DNA of 64,000 nucleotides, taken from the NCBI RefSeq assembly GCF_003063435.1, contig NZ_NESL01000005.1, forward strand, positions 62,001 to 126,000, given 5' to 3'. Below the pieces are notes generated by a model, which was not told the origin of the DNA, did no database searches, and saw nothing but the letters and a program-made list of their open reading frames with translations. The stretch is from Limnohabitans sp. 2KL-1. Its GTDB lineage: Bacteria; Pseudomonadota; Gammaproteobacteria; Burkholderiales; Burkholderiaceae_C. Below are positions 10,068-19,281 of the stretch, in pieces (positions within the stretch are counted from its first letter, which is position 1; each line of letters opens with the position of its first letter). A program made the position numbers and the translations under genes.

Positions 10068-10143
10068 CTTATGGCGCATTTGGACCATGGCAAAAATTTT
10101 GAACATTTCTTCCAGCGCGCCCAAAGAAGCGACTTGAACCCCC

Positions 10144-10149
10144 TATAAT
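10144..10149 (+). promoter_or_regulatory. -10 box of tRNA-Leu copy 2
   Basis: A perfect TATAAT lies 17 bases before the 5' end of the second tRNA-Leu, the spacing expected for a tRNA promoter. I see no convincing -35 at the right distance; a TTGAAC at 10134 is too close. Confidence 0.6.
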
Positions 10150-10166
10150 TCATTTCACCCTGAGGC

Positions 10167-10251
<85 letters not shown>

Positions 10252-10285
10252 AGCTTATCGAATCAGATAAGTTAAAAAAACGATA

Positions 10286-10315
10286 AGCCGTTGATTGCAC
10301 ATCAACGGCTTTTTT
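10286..10315 (+). terminator. Intrinsic terminator after tRNA-Leu copy 2
   Basis: AGCCGTTGAT and ATCAACGGCT form a 10-bp stem with a TGCAC loop and a TTTTTT tail. The stem sequence differs from the terminator of copy 1. rimO converges from the other side, ending about 110 bases downstream. Confidence 0.88.
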
Positions 10316-10422
10316 GTTGCCGGTAACACCATTCGTGAAGCCCAAAGTCGGCGCATCCAAATCCGAAACCACAAGGCATCGCAGGGCAGCCCGAAGGCTG
10401 CTCGGCGTCGTACCAGACACCT

Positions 10423-11820
10423 TCAAACAGGCACCCCCACCAAATCGTGGCCTTCTACGCGCACGATGCGCGCACGCGTGAACTCACCCACTTTGAGGGT
10501 TTTGCTGAGCTTCTCCGGAGGCGACAAACGCACCACACCATCGATCTCAGGGGCATCACCAAAGCTGCGCCCAACCCCGCCGCGCCGGCCCATGGCTGGT
10601 GCACTGTCGACCAATACCTGCAAGGTTGAACCCACACGCTGGTGCAAACGGGCAATCGACACCTCTTCAGCCACCGCCATGAAACGGGCACGGCGCTCCT
10701 CGCGCAGCGCCTCAGGCAACATGCCCGGCAACTCGTTGGCCGTGGCACCTTTAACAGGGCTGTAGGCAAAGCAACCTGCCCGGTCAATTTGCGCTTCGCG
10801 CAAAAAGCCCAGCAAGTGCTCAAATTCTTCTTCGGTCTCACCCGGGAAACCGGCGATGAAGGTGCTGCGGATGACCAGCTCGGGGCACAGCTCGCGCCAG
10901 CGCTGGATGCGCTCCAGATTTTTCTCACCACTGGCCGGACGCTTCATGCGCTTGAGCACATCGGGGTGACTGTGCTGAAAAGGCACATCCAGATACGGCA
11001 ACACCAAGCCCTGCGCCATCAAGGGAATGATGTCGTCCACACTCGGATAGGGGTAAACGTAGTGCAAACGCACCCAGGCGTCGTGCTCGCGGGCCATCTC
11101 GCCCAGCGTCTGCACCAGCTCCAGCATGCGGGTCTTGACCGGCTTGCCATCCCAAAAACCCGTGCGGTATTTCACATCCACGCCATAGGCCGAGGTGTCC
11201 TGGCTGATGACCAACAGCTCTTTCACGCCGCCCTCAAACAAAGCCTTGGCCTCTTTCAGCACATCGCCAATCGGACGCGAGACCAAGTCGCCGCGCATGG
11301 ACGGGATGATGCAAAACGTACAGCGGTGGTTGCAGCCTTCGCTGATCTTCAAATAGGCATAGTGGCGCGGGGTGAGCTTGAGGCCCGCCTCACCAAAACC
11401 GCCGGGCACCAGATCCAGAAACGGGTCGTGGGGCTTGGGCAAGTGGGTGTGCACCGCGTCCATCACCTCCTGGGTGGCGTGCGGGCCGGTCACGGCCAGC
11501 ACACTGGGGTGCATTTCCAGCACCATGTTGCCACCGCCCTCGCCTGTTTTGGCCCCCAGGCAGCCAGTCACGATCACTTTGCCGTTCTCGCTCAGGGCCT
11601 CGGCAATCGTGTCCAGACTTTCCTTGATGGCCTCGTCAATGAAGCCGCAGGTGTTGACGATGACCAGGTCAGCGCCTTCAAAAGTTTTGGAAGTTTGGTA
11701 ACCCTCTGCGCTCAGTTGCGTCAGGATCAGTTCGGAATCGGTCAGCGCCTTGGGGCAGCCCAGGCTGACAAAACCCACTTTGGGGGTGGGAAGGGGTGCA
11801 GTTGCAATCATTTCACTCAT
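10423..11820 (-). CDS. rimO: Ribosomal protein S12 methylthiotransferase
   Basis: Radical SAM enzyme that adds a methylthio group to the conserved Asp of ribosomal protein S12. The product of about 465 residues has, in order, the MTTase N-domain ([31 protein letters not shown] with its three cluster cysteines), the radical SAM motif CNHRCTFC with CX3CX2C spacing, and a C-terminal TRAM domain. Start ATG 11820 (MSEMIATAP) or the in-frame ATG at 11811; the latter has GAGG at a better distance. Divergent or tandem partners give no further clue. Confidence 0.94.
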   Translation of the reverse strand: MSEMIATAPLPTPKVGFVSLGCPKALTDSELILTQLSAEGYQTSKTFEGADLVIVNTCGFIDEAIKESLDTIAEALSENGKVIVTGCLGAKTGEGGGNMVLEMHPSVLAVTGPHATQEVMDAVHTHLPKPHDPFLDLVPGGFGEAGLKLTPRHYAYLKISEGCNHRCTFCIIPSMRGDLVSRPIGDVLKEAKALFEGGVKELLVISQDTSAYGVDVKYRTGFWDGKPVKTRMLELVQTLGEMAREHDAWVRLHYVYPYPSVDDIIPLMAQGLVLPYLDVPFQHSHPDVLKRMKRPASGEKNLERIQRWRELCPELVIRSTFIAGFPGETEEEFEHLLGFLREAQIDRAGCFAYSPVKGATANELPGMLPEALREERRARFMAVAEEVSIARLHQRVGSTLQVLVDSAPAMGRRGGVGRSFGDAPEIDGVVRLSPPEKLSKTLKVGEFTRARIVRVEGHDLVGVPV

Positions 11821-11877
11821 CCTCGCATTGTCCCCGCAAAAACCACTGCCTTGTGACAAAAGGGCATGAAGCCTCCT

Positions 11878-12456
11878 TCAGGACCGCAAACCCAGAACGC
11901 CCAGCATCTGCTCCGTGTTCTTCTGGATTTGCTTTTGCATCTGTTCCTGCATCTGAGCCATGACATTTTGGGAAGGATTGGCCAGCCCGGAAAACATGTT
12001 TTGCATCAGCGGCGTCTGCCACTGCATGAACTGCGCCCAGACCTCGGGGCTCAAAGCGGGACTGGACTCACCTAACTTGTTTTGCCAGTCCATAAAAGAC
12101 TGAACATGGCTCTCCAAGTAAGACCCCATGTGCCCCTGCATGGCATGACCGTAAAAGCGGATGATGTTGGACAAGACCGCCTCGCTGAACATCGGCACCC
12201 CCGCGGATTCCTCTTCAAGAATGATCTGCAGCAAAATCGACCGCGTCAAATCGTCCCCCGTTTTGGCGTCCAGAACCACCAATGGAGAAGCGGCCATGAC
12301 CAGTTTCTTGATTTCAGCCAGCGTGACATAGGCGGAGGTTTGCGTGTCGTACAAGCGCCTGTTGGGATATTTTTTGATCGTCCGAAGCGTGCCAAGTTTG
12401 GCCGAACCGGCATCTTGAACTGACTTGATCGACTTGGCTGAGGGCTTGACCGGCAA
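11878..12456 (-). CDS. phaR: Polyhydroxyalkanoate synthesis repressor PhaR
   Basis: DNA-binding repressor that senses PHA granules and controls phasin genes. The 192 residues contain the PHB/PHA accumulation regulator domain, RTIKKYPNRRLYDTQTSAYV followed by the EIKKLV helix, and a C-terminal Gln/Met-rich helical tail (MAQMQEQMQKQIQKN). Start: TTG 12456 with AGGAG six bases upstream; the open frame continues another 21 codons without an SD or similarity. No phaC or phaB lies in the window, as is common for phaR in this group. It is divergent to ribC. Confidence 0.9.
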   Translation of the reverse strand: MPVKPSAKSIKSVQDAGSAKLGTLRTIKKYPNRRLYDTQTSAYVTLAEIKKLVMAASPLVVLDAKTGDDLTRSILLQIILEEESAGVPMFSEAVLSNIIRFYGHAMQGHMGSYLESHVQSFMDWQNKLGESSPALSPEVWAQFMQWQTPLMQNMFSGLANPSQNVMAQMQEQMQKQIQKNTEQMLGVLGLRS

Positions 12457-12640
12457 TGAGAACTCCTGGTGACAGACTGAAATTGAGAAATCTGTTGCAA
12501 TGCAACATTCTAGGCACACCGTCAGTCTGCGCGCGCCTTGGTTTACCCTGATGGGCCTGCATGGTGCATGGAGGTGCCCGTCAACGCTTTTTTTGGCAAG
12601 TCCCCCGATTAACCCTCATTACCTGCGAAAATACACAGCT

Positions 12641-13279
12641 ATGTTCACCGGAATCATCACCGGCGTGGGGCGAATCGTCGCCATTCACGACCTGGGTCGC
12701 TCTTTACAACACGGCAAGCGCCTCACCATCGAGGCCCCGGCCGGGTACCTTGACGATGTGGGCCTGGGCGACAGCATCGCCCTCAACGGCGCTTGCATGA
12801 CCGTCACCACCTTCAGCCCCGAGAGCCGACAGTTCACCATAGACATCTCGGCCGAATCGTTGGACAAAACCAGCGGCTTGGACCAACAAGGCACCGTCAA
12901 CCTCGAAAAAGCGCTGCGCGCCAACGACCGACTGGGCGGGCACATTGTCTCCGGCCACGTCGACGGCGTGGGCCAAATCAGCCATTTTGAGCAAATCGGT
13001 GAAAGTTGGGAGCTGCGCATTTTGGCGCCGCATGCCTTGGCCAAATACCTCGCCTACAAAGGCTCGATCACCGTCAACGGCGTGAGCCTGACGGTGAACA
13101 AGGTGGCCGATCTGGTCGATGGCTGCGAGATCAGCATCAACCTGATCCCGCACACCGTGGACAACACCGCCCTCGGCAGCCTCAAAGCTGGCAGCCGGGT
13201 CAACCTCGAAATCGACACCGTGGCCCGCTATGTTGAGCGCATGCTCAGCCTGGACACCACACAACAGGACAAGCCATGA
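12641..13279 (+). CDS. ribC: Riboflavin synthase (alpha subunit)
   Basis: Dismutates two 6,7-dimethyl-8-ribityllumazines to riboflavin. The 212 residues begin [12 protein letters not shown], the diagnostic start of the family, and contain two lumazine-binding repeats, the second marked by [13 protein letters not shown] around residues 98-110. The stop overlaps ribBX by ATGA. I looked for an FMN riboswitch in the 184-base gap after phaR and saw none of its conserved blocks. Confidence 0.95.
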   Translation: MFTGIITGVGRIVAIHDLGRSLQHGKRLTIEAPAGYLDDVGLGDSIALNGACMTVTTFSPESRQFTIDISAESLDKTSGLDQQGTVNLEKALRANDRLGGHIVSGHVDGVGQISHFEQIGESWELRILAPHALAKYLAYKGSITVNGVSLTVNKVADLVDGCEISINLIPHTVDNTALGSLKAGSRVNLEIDTVARYVERMLSLDTTQQDKP

Positions 13280-14403
13280 ACGCCCCCGCGCAACTGACCC
13301 CCGTGGCGATCTCGCCCGTTGAAGAGATCGTGGCCGAGATGAAAGCCGGTCGCATCGTGATCCTGGTCGACGAAGAAGACCGCGAAAACGAAGGCGATCT
13401 GGTGCTGGCGTCTGACCACGTCACGCCCGAAGCCATCAACTTCATGGCCCGCTTTGGCCGGGGCCTGATTTGCCTGACGCTCACCCGTGAGCGCTGCGAA
13501 TTCTTGAAGCTCCCCCCCATGGCCGCCCGCAACGGCACCGTCTACAGCACCGCCTTCACCGTGTCCATTGAGGCGGCCGAAGGCGTGACCACCGGCATCT
13601 CAGCTGCCGACCGCGCCAAAACCGTGCAAGTGGCCGTGGCCAAAAATGCCGTGCCGACCGACCTGGTCCAGCCCGGTCACATCTTCCCCCTGCAAGCGGT
13701 GGACGGCGGCGTGCTCATGCGCGCTGGCCACACCGAAGCCGGTTGCGATCTGGCCGCCATGGCCGGTTGCAGCGCCTCGTCCGTGATCTGCGAGATCATG
13801 AAAGACGACGGCACCATGGCCCGTCTGCCCGATCTGCAGATCTTCGCGGCCGAACACGGCCTCAAAATCGGCACCATCGCCGACCTGATCCAATACCGCA
13901 GCCGCAACGAATCGTTGGTCGAGCGCATTGGCAGCCGCACACTGCTAACTGCGCACGGCGAATTCACAGCCCACGCGTTTCGAGACCAACCCAGCCAAAC
14001 CGTGCACCTGGCCTTGGTCAAAGGCCAATGGTCAGCGGATGCCGAAGTGGCTGTGCGCGTGCACGAGCCACTGTCGGTGCTGGATGCGCTGGAAGTCAAC
14101 CGTTCCATGCACTCCTGGAGCCTGGACACCAGCTTGCAATACATCAATACCCAAGGCTGCGGCGTGGCCGTGCTGCTCAACTGCGGCGAGTCAGCCAACC
14201 AATTGCTGGCCCAGTTTGAAGGCCGCGCCCGCTCGGCGCAAGCGCCCGAGCGCGGCAAGATGGACCTGCGCACCTACGGCGTGGGCGCGCAAATTTTGCG
14301 CGAATGCGGCGTGCACAAAATGCGCCTCATGGGCAACCCGCGCCGCATGCCCAGCATGACCGGCTACGGCCTCGAAATCACCGCTTACATCCCCAAGGAA
14401 TAA
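13276..14403 (+). CDS. ribBX: 3,4-dihydroxy-2-butanone 4-phosphate synthase fused to a degenerate GTP cyclohydrolase II domain (RibBX type)
   Basis: N-terminal domain (about 1-205) is DHBP synthase: [12 protein letters not shown] and [11 protein letters not shown] carry the acidic and His residues that act on ribulose 5-phosphate. The C-terminal domain (about 210-375) follows the GTP cyclohydrolase II fold ([20 protein letters not shown]), but the region expected to hold the three zinc cysteines reads [20 protein letters not shown] and has none. Such hybrids are known in Proteobacteria as RibBX and are not GTP cyclohydrolases, so a separate ribA should exist elsewhere. Member of the ribC-ribBX-ribH-nusB operon. 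Confidence 0.88.
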   Translation: MNAPAQLTPVAISPVEEIVAEMKAGRIVILVDEEDRENEGDLVLASDHVTPEAINFMARFGRGLICLTLTRERCEFLKLPPMAARNGTVYSTAFTVSIEAAEGVTTGISAADRAKTVQVAVAKNAVPTDLVQPGHIFPLQAVDGGVLMRAGHTEAGCDLAAMAGCSASSVICEIMKDDGTMARLPDLQIFAAEHGLKIGTIADLIQYRSRNESLVERIGSRTLLTAHGEFTAHAFRDQPSQTVHLALVKGQWSADAEVAVRVHEPLSVLDALEVNRSMHSWSLDTSLQYINTQGCGVAVLLNCGESANQLLAQFEGRARSAQAPERGKMDLRTYGVGAQILRECGVHKMRLMGNPRRMPSMTGYGLEITAYIPKE

Positions 14404-14405
14404 AC

Positions 14406-14912
14406 ATGCTCGAAGCCAACAAAGGTCAAGCCGAAGAACTCGACGGCCAATTTCTGCACATCGGCATCGTGCAAGCCCGCTTCAACGAAGACATCACCAA
14501 CGCCCTGGCCAAGGCCTGCATCGAAGAGCTGCAAGCCCTGGGCGTGACCAGCATCGACCACGTCATGGTGCCCGGCGCTCTGGAAGTGCCCGTGGCCCTG
14601 CAAGCCATGGCCGAGCGCGCTGAATACGACGCGCTGATCGCGCTGGGCTGCATCATCCGTGGCGAAACCTACCACTTCGAGCTGGTGGCCAACGAATCAG
14701 GCGCAGGCGTGAGCCGCGTGGCACTCGACTACAACCTGCCGATCGCCAATGCGATTTTGACCACAGAAAACCTGGAGCAAGCCATCGTGCGCCAGACCGA
14801 AAAAGGCCGCGACGCTGCGCGTGTGGCGGTTGAGATGGCCTGCATCATGGACGACCTGGCCGCAGACATGGCCGAGCTGGCCGACGAACTCGATGACGAA
14901 GAGACTGCGTGA
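14406..14912 (+). CDS. ribH: 6,7-dimethyl-8-ribityllumazine synthase
   Basis: Condenses DHBP with the aminopyrimidine to the lumazine precursor of riboflavin, usually as an icosahedral shell. The 168 residues show [24 protein letters not shown] and the active-site His in [14 protein letters not shown]. Three bases separate it from ribBX, and its TGA overlaps the nusB ATG by one base (TGATG). The acidic C-terminal extension ([14 protein letters not shown]) is longer than in E. coli. Confidence 0.96.
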   Translation: MLEANKGQAEELDGQFLHIGIVQARFNEDITNALAKACIEELQALGVTSIDHVMVPGALEVPVALQAMAERAEYDALIALGCIIRGETYHFELVANESGAGVSRVALDYNLPIANAILTTENLEQAIVRQTEKGRDAARVAVEMACIMDDLAADMAELADELDDEETA

Positions 14913-15436
14913 TGACCGACGAATCCAGCACAACGGGCTCATCCACCGAGAGTGCCAAGCCTGCAGCAGCCGGTACGCGCAAATCATCGGCAAAACCCGC
15001 CCGCAGCCGCTCGCGCGAATTTGCCTTGCAAGCGCTGTACCAGCACATCGTGGGGCGCAATGAAGCGTCAGACATCGATGTCTTCACCCGTGATTTATCG
15101 GGCTTTCACAAAGCCGACTCGGCCCATTACGACGCCCTGCTCTACGGCTGCACCGAACAAGCGCAGGCGCTGGACGCCTTGATTGGACCCAAACTCGACC
15201 GCAGCTTTGCCGAAATTTCGCCCATTGAGCGGGCCATCATGTGGATCGGCGTTTATGAAATGCAACACTGCCTGGACGTGCCGTGGCGCGTGGTGCTGAA
15301 CGAGTGCATCGAGCTGGCCAAGGACTTTGGCGGCACCGACGGCCACAAGTATGTGAACGCCGTACTGGGTGGCCTGGCCCCCGAGCTGCGCAGCGCCGAA
15401 GTGCAAGCCGACCGCCAGTCCGGTCGCGCCAAATGA
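14912..15436 (+). CDS. nusB: Transcription antitermination factor NusB
   Basis: RNA-binding helical protein of the rRNA antitermination complex with NusE/S10. The 174 residues have a Ser/Ala/Lys-rich N-terminal extension of about 30 residues, then [11 protein letters not shown], the conserved NusB start, and [13 protein letters not shown] and [14 protein letters not shown] in the core. ribH-nusB adjacency is conserved across proteobacteria. ATG 14912 overlaps the ribH stop. Confidence 0.95.
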   Translation: MTDESSTTGSSTESAKPAAAGTRKSSAKPARSRSREFALQALYQHIVGRNEASDIDVFTRDLSGFHKADSAHYDALLYGCTEQAQALDALIGPKLDRSFAEISPIERAIMWIGVYEMQHCLDVPWRVVLNECIELAKDFGGTDGHKYVNAVLGGLAPELRSAEVQADRQSGRAK

Positions 15437-15452
15437 AGGTGTGTTGAGCGCC

Positions 15453-16640
15453 ATGCGCATCTCAGAGCGCGCCGAGCGCATCGAGCCATTTTGGGTCATG
15501 GAAGTGGCCAAAGCCGCTTCGCAAAAAGCCCGCCAGGTCGCGCACACCGACCGACCCGTGGTGTTTTTGAACATCGGCGAACCCGACTTCACCGCCCCGC
15601 CCCGGGTGCAACAAGCCGCGCAGGCCATCATCGCATCCGGCCAAACCCAATACACCCCCGCGCTGGGCCTGGACGCCCTGCGCCAAGCCATCAGCGGCTG
15701 GTACGCGCAGCGCTTTGGCGTGCAAGTGCCTGCCAGCCGCATTGTGGTCACGGCGGGTGCATCGGCGGCGCTGCAACTGGCTTGTCTTGCGCTCATCGAC
15801 CGGGGCGATGAAATCCTCATGCCCGACCCGAGCTACCCCTGCAACCGGCACTTTGTGAGCGCGGCAGAAGGCACTGCCGTGCTGGTGCCGACCACGGCCG
15901 AAGAGCGTTTTCAATTGAGCGCCGCCAAAGTGGCCGCAGCCTGGGGCGCCAAAACCCGTGGCGTTTTGCTGGCTTCGCCCTCCAACCCCACGGGCACATC
16001 GATTGATCCGGCCGAGCTGGCCCGCATTCTTGACGTTGTGCGCAGCCGTGGCGGCATTACCCTGATCGACGAAATCTACCTGGGCCTGAGCCACGACGAC
16101 CAGTTCGGCCAAAGCGCCTTGGCTTTGGGTGACGATGTCATCAGCATCAACAGCTTCAGCAAATACTTCAACATGACCGGCTGGCGCCTGGGCTGGCTGG
16201 TGGTGCCCGAGCAACTCACACCCGTGCTGGAGCGCCTGGCACAAAACCTGTTCATTTGCGCCAGCACCGTGGCGCAACAGGCGGCACTGGCCTGCTTTGA
16301 ACCCGATAGCCTGGCCGAATACGAACGCCGCCGCGCCGAGTTCAAAGCCCGGCGCGACTACTTCATCCCGGCCCTGAACGCGCTGGGCCTGAACGTGCCC
16401 GTGGCCCCGGATGGCGCGTTTTACGCCTGGGCCGACTGCAGCGCCGCCTGCCAAAAGCTGGGCCTCAAAGACAGCTGGGACTTTGCCTTTGCCGCGCTGG
16501 AACACGCCCATGTGGCCATCACGCCCGGACGCGACTTTGGCACCGACCAGACGGCCCGCTTTGTGCGCTTTTCCACCGCCAACTCGATGGCCGAGCTGCA
16601 AACCGCCATCGCCCGCCTGAAAGCCTGGTTGCAGCCATGA
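15453..16640 (+). CDS. Class I/II PLP-dependent aminotransferase
   Basis: Fold-type I aminotransferase of the AspC/AlaA group. In 395 residues: NIGEPDFTAPP near 40-50, the Asn of SPSNPTG at 175-181, the Asp/Tyr of DEIYLGL, and the PLP Schiff-base Lys237 in SFSKYFNMTGWRLGW. Start at ATG 15453 (MRISERAERI), 16 bases after nusB; the frame is open upstream but overlaps nusB. The stop overlaps ybgC by ATGA. The amino donor and acceptor are not determinable from sequence. Confidence 0.9.
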   Translation: MRISERAERIEPFWVMEVAKAASQKARQVAHTDRPVVFLNIGEPDFTAPPRVQQAAQAIIASGQTQYTPALGLDALRQAISGWYAQRFGVQVPASRIVVTAGASAALQLACLALIDRGDEILMPDPSYPCNRHFVSAAEGTAVLVPTTAEERFQLSAAKVAAAWGAKTRGVLLASPSNPTGTSIDPAELARILDVVRSRGGITLIDEIYLGLSHDDQFGQSALALGDDVISINSFSKYFNMTGWRLGWLVVPEQLTPVLERLAQNLFICASTVAQQAALACFEPDSLAEYERRRAEFKARRDYFIPALNALGLNVPVAPDGAFYAWADCSAACQKLGLKDSWDFAFAALEHAHVAITPGRDFGTDQTARFVRFSTANSMAELQTAIARLKAWLQP

Positions 16641-17077
16641 ACAGCAGCAACCTGAGCCCCAGCATTTTTGAACACCCCATCCGCATCTATTGGGAAGACA
16701 CCGACGCGGGCGGCATCGTGTTTTATGCCAACTACCTCAAGTTCTTTGAGCGGGCCCGCACCGAATGGTTGCGGACTCTCGGCTTTGGGCAGCAGGCGTT
16801 GCGCGACGAATCGGGCGGCATGTTTGTGGTGAGTGAAACCGCCGTCAAATACCACTCCCCTGCCCGCCTGGACGACACGCTGGTCGTGACCGCCGAGCTG
16901 CAAAGCGGCGGCAAAGCCAGCCTGACCATTGCCCAGCGTGCCTACCTGCGCACAGCGGGCCAAACCCCAACAACCGACCGACTGCTGGCCGAAGGCACCA
17001 TCCGCCTGGGCTGGGTCAACAGCACCACATTGAAACCCGGCCGCATTCCGGTCGCCGTTCTGGAAGCCCTGAAATGA
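16637..17077 (+). CDS. ybgC: Tol-Pal-associated acyl-CoA thioesterase
   Basis: Hot-dog fold thioesterase that opens the tol cluster in most gammaproteobacteria and betaproteobacteria. The 146 residues have YWEDTDAGGIVFYANYLKFF with the catalytic Asp, then FERARTEWLR. It overlaps the aminotransferase upstream and tolQ downstream by ATGA, so the three are translationally coupled. Confidence 0.93.
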   Translation: MNSSNLSPSIFEHPIRIYWEDTDAGGIVFYANYLKFFERARTEWLRTLGFGQQALRDESGGMFVVSETAVKYHSPARLDDTLVVTAELQSGGKASLTIAQRAYLRTAGQTPTTDRLLAEGTIRLGWVNSTTLKPGRIPVAVLEALK

Positions 17078-17781
17078 ACCAAGACATGTCCATCATCTCG
17101 CTGCTGCTGCACGCCAGCTTTGTGGTCCAGCTGGTGGTGCTCATTTTGCTGGGCATCTCGGTGGCCAGCTGGGCCGCCATCGTGCGCAAACTCGGTGCCA
17201 TCAAGCGCATCAAAAATCTGAACGATGAGTTTGAGCGGGTATTTTGGTCCGGCACCAGCCTCAACGAGCTGTTCAACGCGGCCAGCCAGAACGCCAAAAT
17301 CTCCGGCCCCATGGAACGCATTTTTGCCAGCGGCATGCGCGAGTACCAAAAACTGCGCGAACGCCGCATCAGCGATGCCGGCACCCTGCTCGACGGCGCA
17401 CGCCGTGCCATGCGCGCCAGCTTCCAGCGTGAAATGGACGTGGCCGAATCGCAACTGGCCTTCCTGGCCTCGGTCGGCTCCATCTCGCCCTATGTGGGTT
17501 TGTTTGGCACCGTGTGGGGCATCATGCACGCCTTCACGGGCCTCGCCAGCTTGCAGCAAGTGACCCTGGCCACCGTGGCCCCCGGCATTGCCGAAGCGCT
17601 GGTGGCCACCGCCATTGGCCTGTTTGCAGCCATCCCTGCGGTGCTCGCCTACAACCGGTTTTCGCACGATGTGGACCGCATCGCCATCAAGCTGGAGACC
17701 TTCATTGAAGAGTTCTCCAACATCTTGCAGCGCAGCCTGGGCGCAACGGGTGCCGCCAGCGGCTCCGCCTCGGGCCATTGA
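17074..17781 (+). CDS. tolQ: Tol-Pal system inner-membrane protein TolQ
   Basis: Stator-type proton-channel subunit energising TolA at the inner membrane. The 235 residues have one N-terminal membrane segment (about 10-35), a cytoplasmic loop, and the ExbB/TolQ domain with GLFGTVWGIMHAF and ATAIGLFAAIPAVLAYN. The ATG overlaps ybgC; tolR follows after 11 bases. Confidence 0.95.
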   Translation: MNQDMSIISLLLHASFVVQLVVLILLGISVASWAAIVRKLGAIKRIKNLNDEFERVFWSGTSLNELFNAASQNAKISGPMERIFASGMREYQKLRERRISDAGTLLDGARRAMRASFQREMDVAESQLAFLASVGSISPYVGLFGTVWGIMHAFTGLASLQQVTLATVAPGIAEALVATAIGLFAAIPAVLAYNRFSHDVDRIAIKLETFIEEFSNILQRSLGATGAASGSASGH

Positions 17782-17792
17782 AGGAGCGCTCT

Positions 17793-18212
17793 ATGCCTGC
17801 CACTTCATCTCGGGGACGCGGTCGGCGCACCATCGCCGAAATCAACATGGTGCCCTTCATCGACGTGATGCTGGTGCTGTTGATCATTTTCATGGTCACC
17901 GCCCCCATGATCACCCCCAGCATGGTCGACCTGCCCAGCGTGGGCAAGGCGGCCAAACAGCCCGACAAAGTCGTTCAAGTGGTGATTCAGAAGGACGAGC
18001 GGCTGGAGCTGGTGAGCGAGGGCAAAACCGATCGTGCCAGCCTGAGCACCGTGGCCGCCAGCGTCAAGCGTCTGGTGGGTGAGCAGGCCAACACCGCCGT
18101 GGTCATCAGTGCCGACCGAAGTGTGAAATACGAAACCGTGGTCAAGGTCATGGACAGCCTGCAACGTTCAGGCATTGCCCGTGTGGGCCTGTCGGTTCAG
18201 CTGGCTCCCTGA
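17793..18212 (+). CDS. tolR: Tol-Pal system protein TolR
   Basis: Single-pass inner-membrane partner of TolQ. The 139 residues have EINMVPFIDVMLVLLIIFMV, whose Asp in the membrane segment is the proton-path residue, followed by a periplasmic ExbD-like domain. ATG 17793 has AAGGAG upstream; a TTG five codons earlier would add residues without an SD. Confidence 0.95.
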   Translation: MPATSSRGRGRRTIAEINMVPFIDVMLVLLIIFMVTAPMITPSMVDLPSVGKAAKQPDKVVQVVIQKDERLELVSEGKTDRASLSTVAASVKRLVGEQANTAVVISADRSVKYETVVKVMDSLQRSGIARVGLSVQLAP

Positions 18213-18222
18213 AGGATCGGGT

Positions 18223-19191
18223 TTGAACGCCAAGTCAGCCCCGCATCTGGAGTTTGCCCCGCCAGCCCCGCCGGGGCAGCAGCGTGCCTGGCTGATTGCG
18301 GGCCTCGCGCACTTGGTGCTGTTCATGGCTTTGGGCTTGGCCACGGCCTGGAAAACACAACCGCAGACCGTGCAAGCCGAAGCCGAGCTGTGGTCGGCCA
18401 TCCCGCAAGCCGCAGCCCCAAGGCGACAAGAACCGCCACCGGTGCCGCAGCCCGAACCGCAACCGGCACCTGAACCCAAACCAGTCAAACCTGTCAAACC
18501 CACCCCACCGCCACCGCCTGCACCCGATCTGGCGCAAGAGCGTCTTGACGCCCAAATCGCACTCGAAAAGAAAAAGCAGCAAGACAAGAAAAAAGAAGAG
18601 CAAAAAGCGGCAGAACTCCAACGCAAGGCACTCGAAAAGCAGAAAAAAGAAGCTCAGGAAAAAGCCGACAAGCAAGCTGCGGCCAAAGAGAAAAAAGAAC
18701 TGGCCGAAAAAGCGCTTGAGAAGAAAAAAGCCACCGAAAAAGCCAAGGCTGAGCTGGACGAAAAAAAGCGCAAGCAGGAACAAAGTCAAAAAGCAGCCCA
18801 GGCCAAAGCCGACGATGCCCAGGCCGACGCCCTGCGCAAGGAAAACCTGCAGCGGATGCAAGGCATGGCCGGGGCGTCTGGCGGCCCCAACGCCAGCGGT
18901 GCTGCACTTAAATCATCAGGCCCATCGGCCAGCTATGCAGGCCGCCTGATTGGCCGCATCAAGCCCAACATCACCTACCCCGGTGACGTGGTGGGCAATG
19001 TCCGTGCAGAGGTGGAGGTACGGGTCGCCCCGGACGGCACTATCCAGAGTCGGCGCATCGTTCAATCGAGCGGTAACAAAACCTGGGACGATGCGGTTCT
19101 GCGCGCCATAGACAAAACCGAAATCCTGCCCAAGGACACCGATGGCCGAGTACCGCCCTTGATTGTGTTGGGCTTCAGGCCACTGGACTGA
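18223..19191 (+). CDS. tolA: Cell envelope integrity protein TolA
   Basis: Links the TolQR motor to Pal in the outer membrane during constriction. The 322 residues have one membrane segment (about 25-45), a Pro-rich stretch (PEPQPAPEPKPVKPVKPTPP), a long Lys/Glu/Ala helix of about 100 residues (EKKKQQDKKKEEQKAAEL), and a TonB/TolA C-terminal domain ending in VLGFRPLD. I use TTG 18223 because AAGGA lies 6 bases upstream and no ATG fits. tolB and pal do not follow; dnaE converges. Confidence 0.93.
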   Translation: MNAKSAPHLEFAPPAPPGQQRAWLIAGLAHLVLFMALGLATAWKTQPQTVQAEAELWSAIPQAAAPRRQEPPPVPQPEPQPAPEPKPVKPVKPTPPPPPAPDLAQERLDAQIALEKKKQQDKKKEEQKAAELQRKALEKQKKEAQEKADKQAAAKEKKELAEKALEKKKATEKAKAELDEKKRKQEQSQKAAQAKADDAQADALRKENLQRMQGMAGASGGPNASGAALKSSGPSASYAGRLIGRIKPNITYPGDVVGNVRAEVEVRVAPDGTIQSRRIVQSSGNKTWDDAVLRAIDKTEILPKDTDGRVPPLIVLGFRPLD

Positions 19192-19209
19192 ATGGAGCCC
19201 CCCCTGAAA

Positions 19210-19272
19210 AGCCGCCTCAGACCATGGGGTCTGGAGGGGCTGACGCACCAAAGGCAAGTGGTCTGAGCGGCT
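19210..19272 (+). terminator. Inverted repeat between convergent tolA and dnaE
   Basis: AGCCGCCTCAGACCA pairs with TGGTCTGAGCGGCT (one bulged base) across a loop of about 34 bases. There is no T run on either strand, so it is at most a factor-assisted bidirectional terminator; a repeat element is the alternative. Confidence 0.45.
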
Positions 19273-19281
19273 GGGTCGGCA

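Noticed and set aside
10134-10139. TTGAAC as -35 of tRNA-Leu copy 2
   Set aside because: Only four bases separate it from the TATAAT; a functional spacer is 16-18.
12457-12640. Possible FMN riboswitch ahead of ribC
   Set aside because: None of the conserved RFN blocks (such as AGGGGTGAAATTCCC-like or GACCGGCGGT-like segments) occur; only a weak GGGC/GCCC hairpin is visible.
18175-18222. Upstream extension of tolA into tolR
   Set aside because: The frame is open but overlaps the end of tolR; the TTG at 18223 with AAGGA fits better.
18540-18830. Lys/Glu/Ala-rich repeat tract as a DNA repeat
   Set aside because: It is the normal helical domain of TolA, not a genomic repeat.
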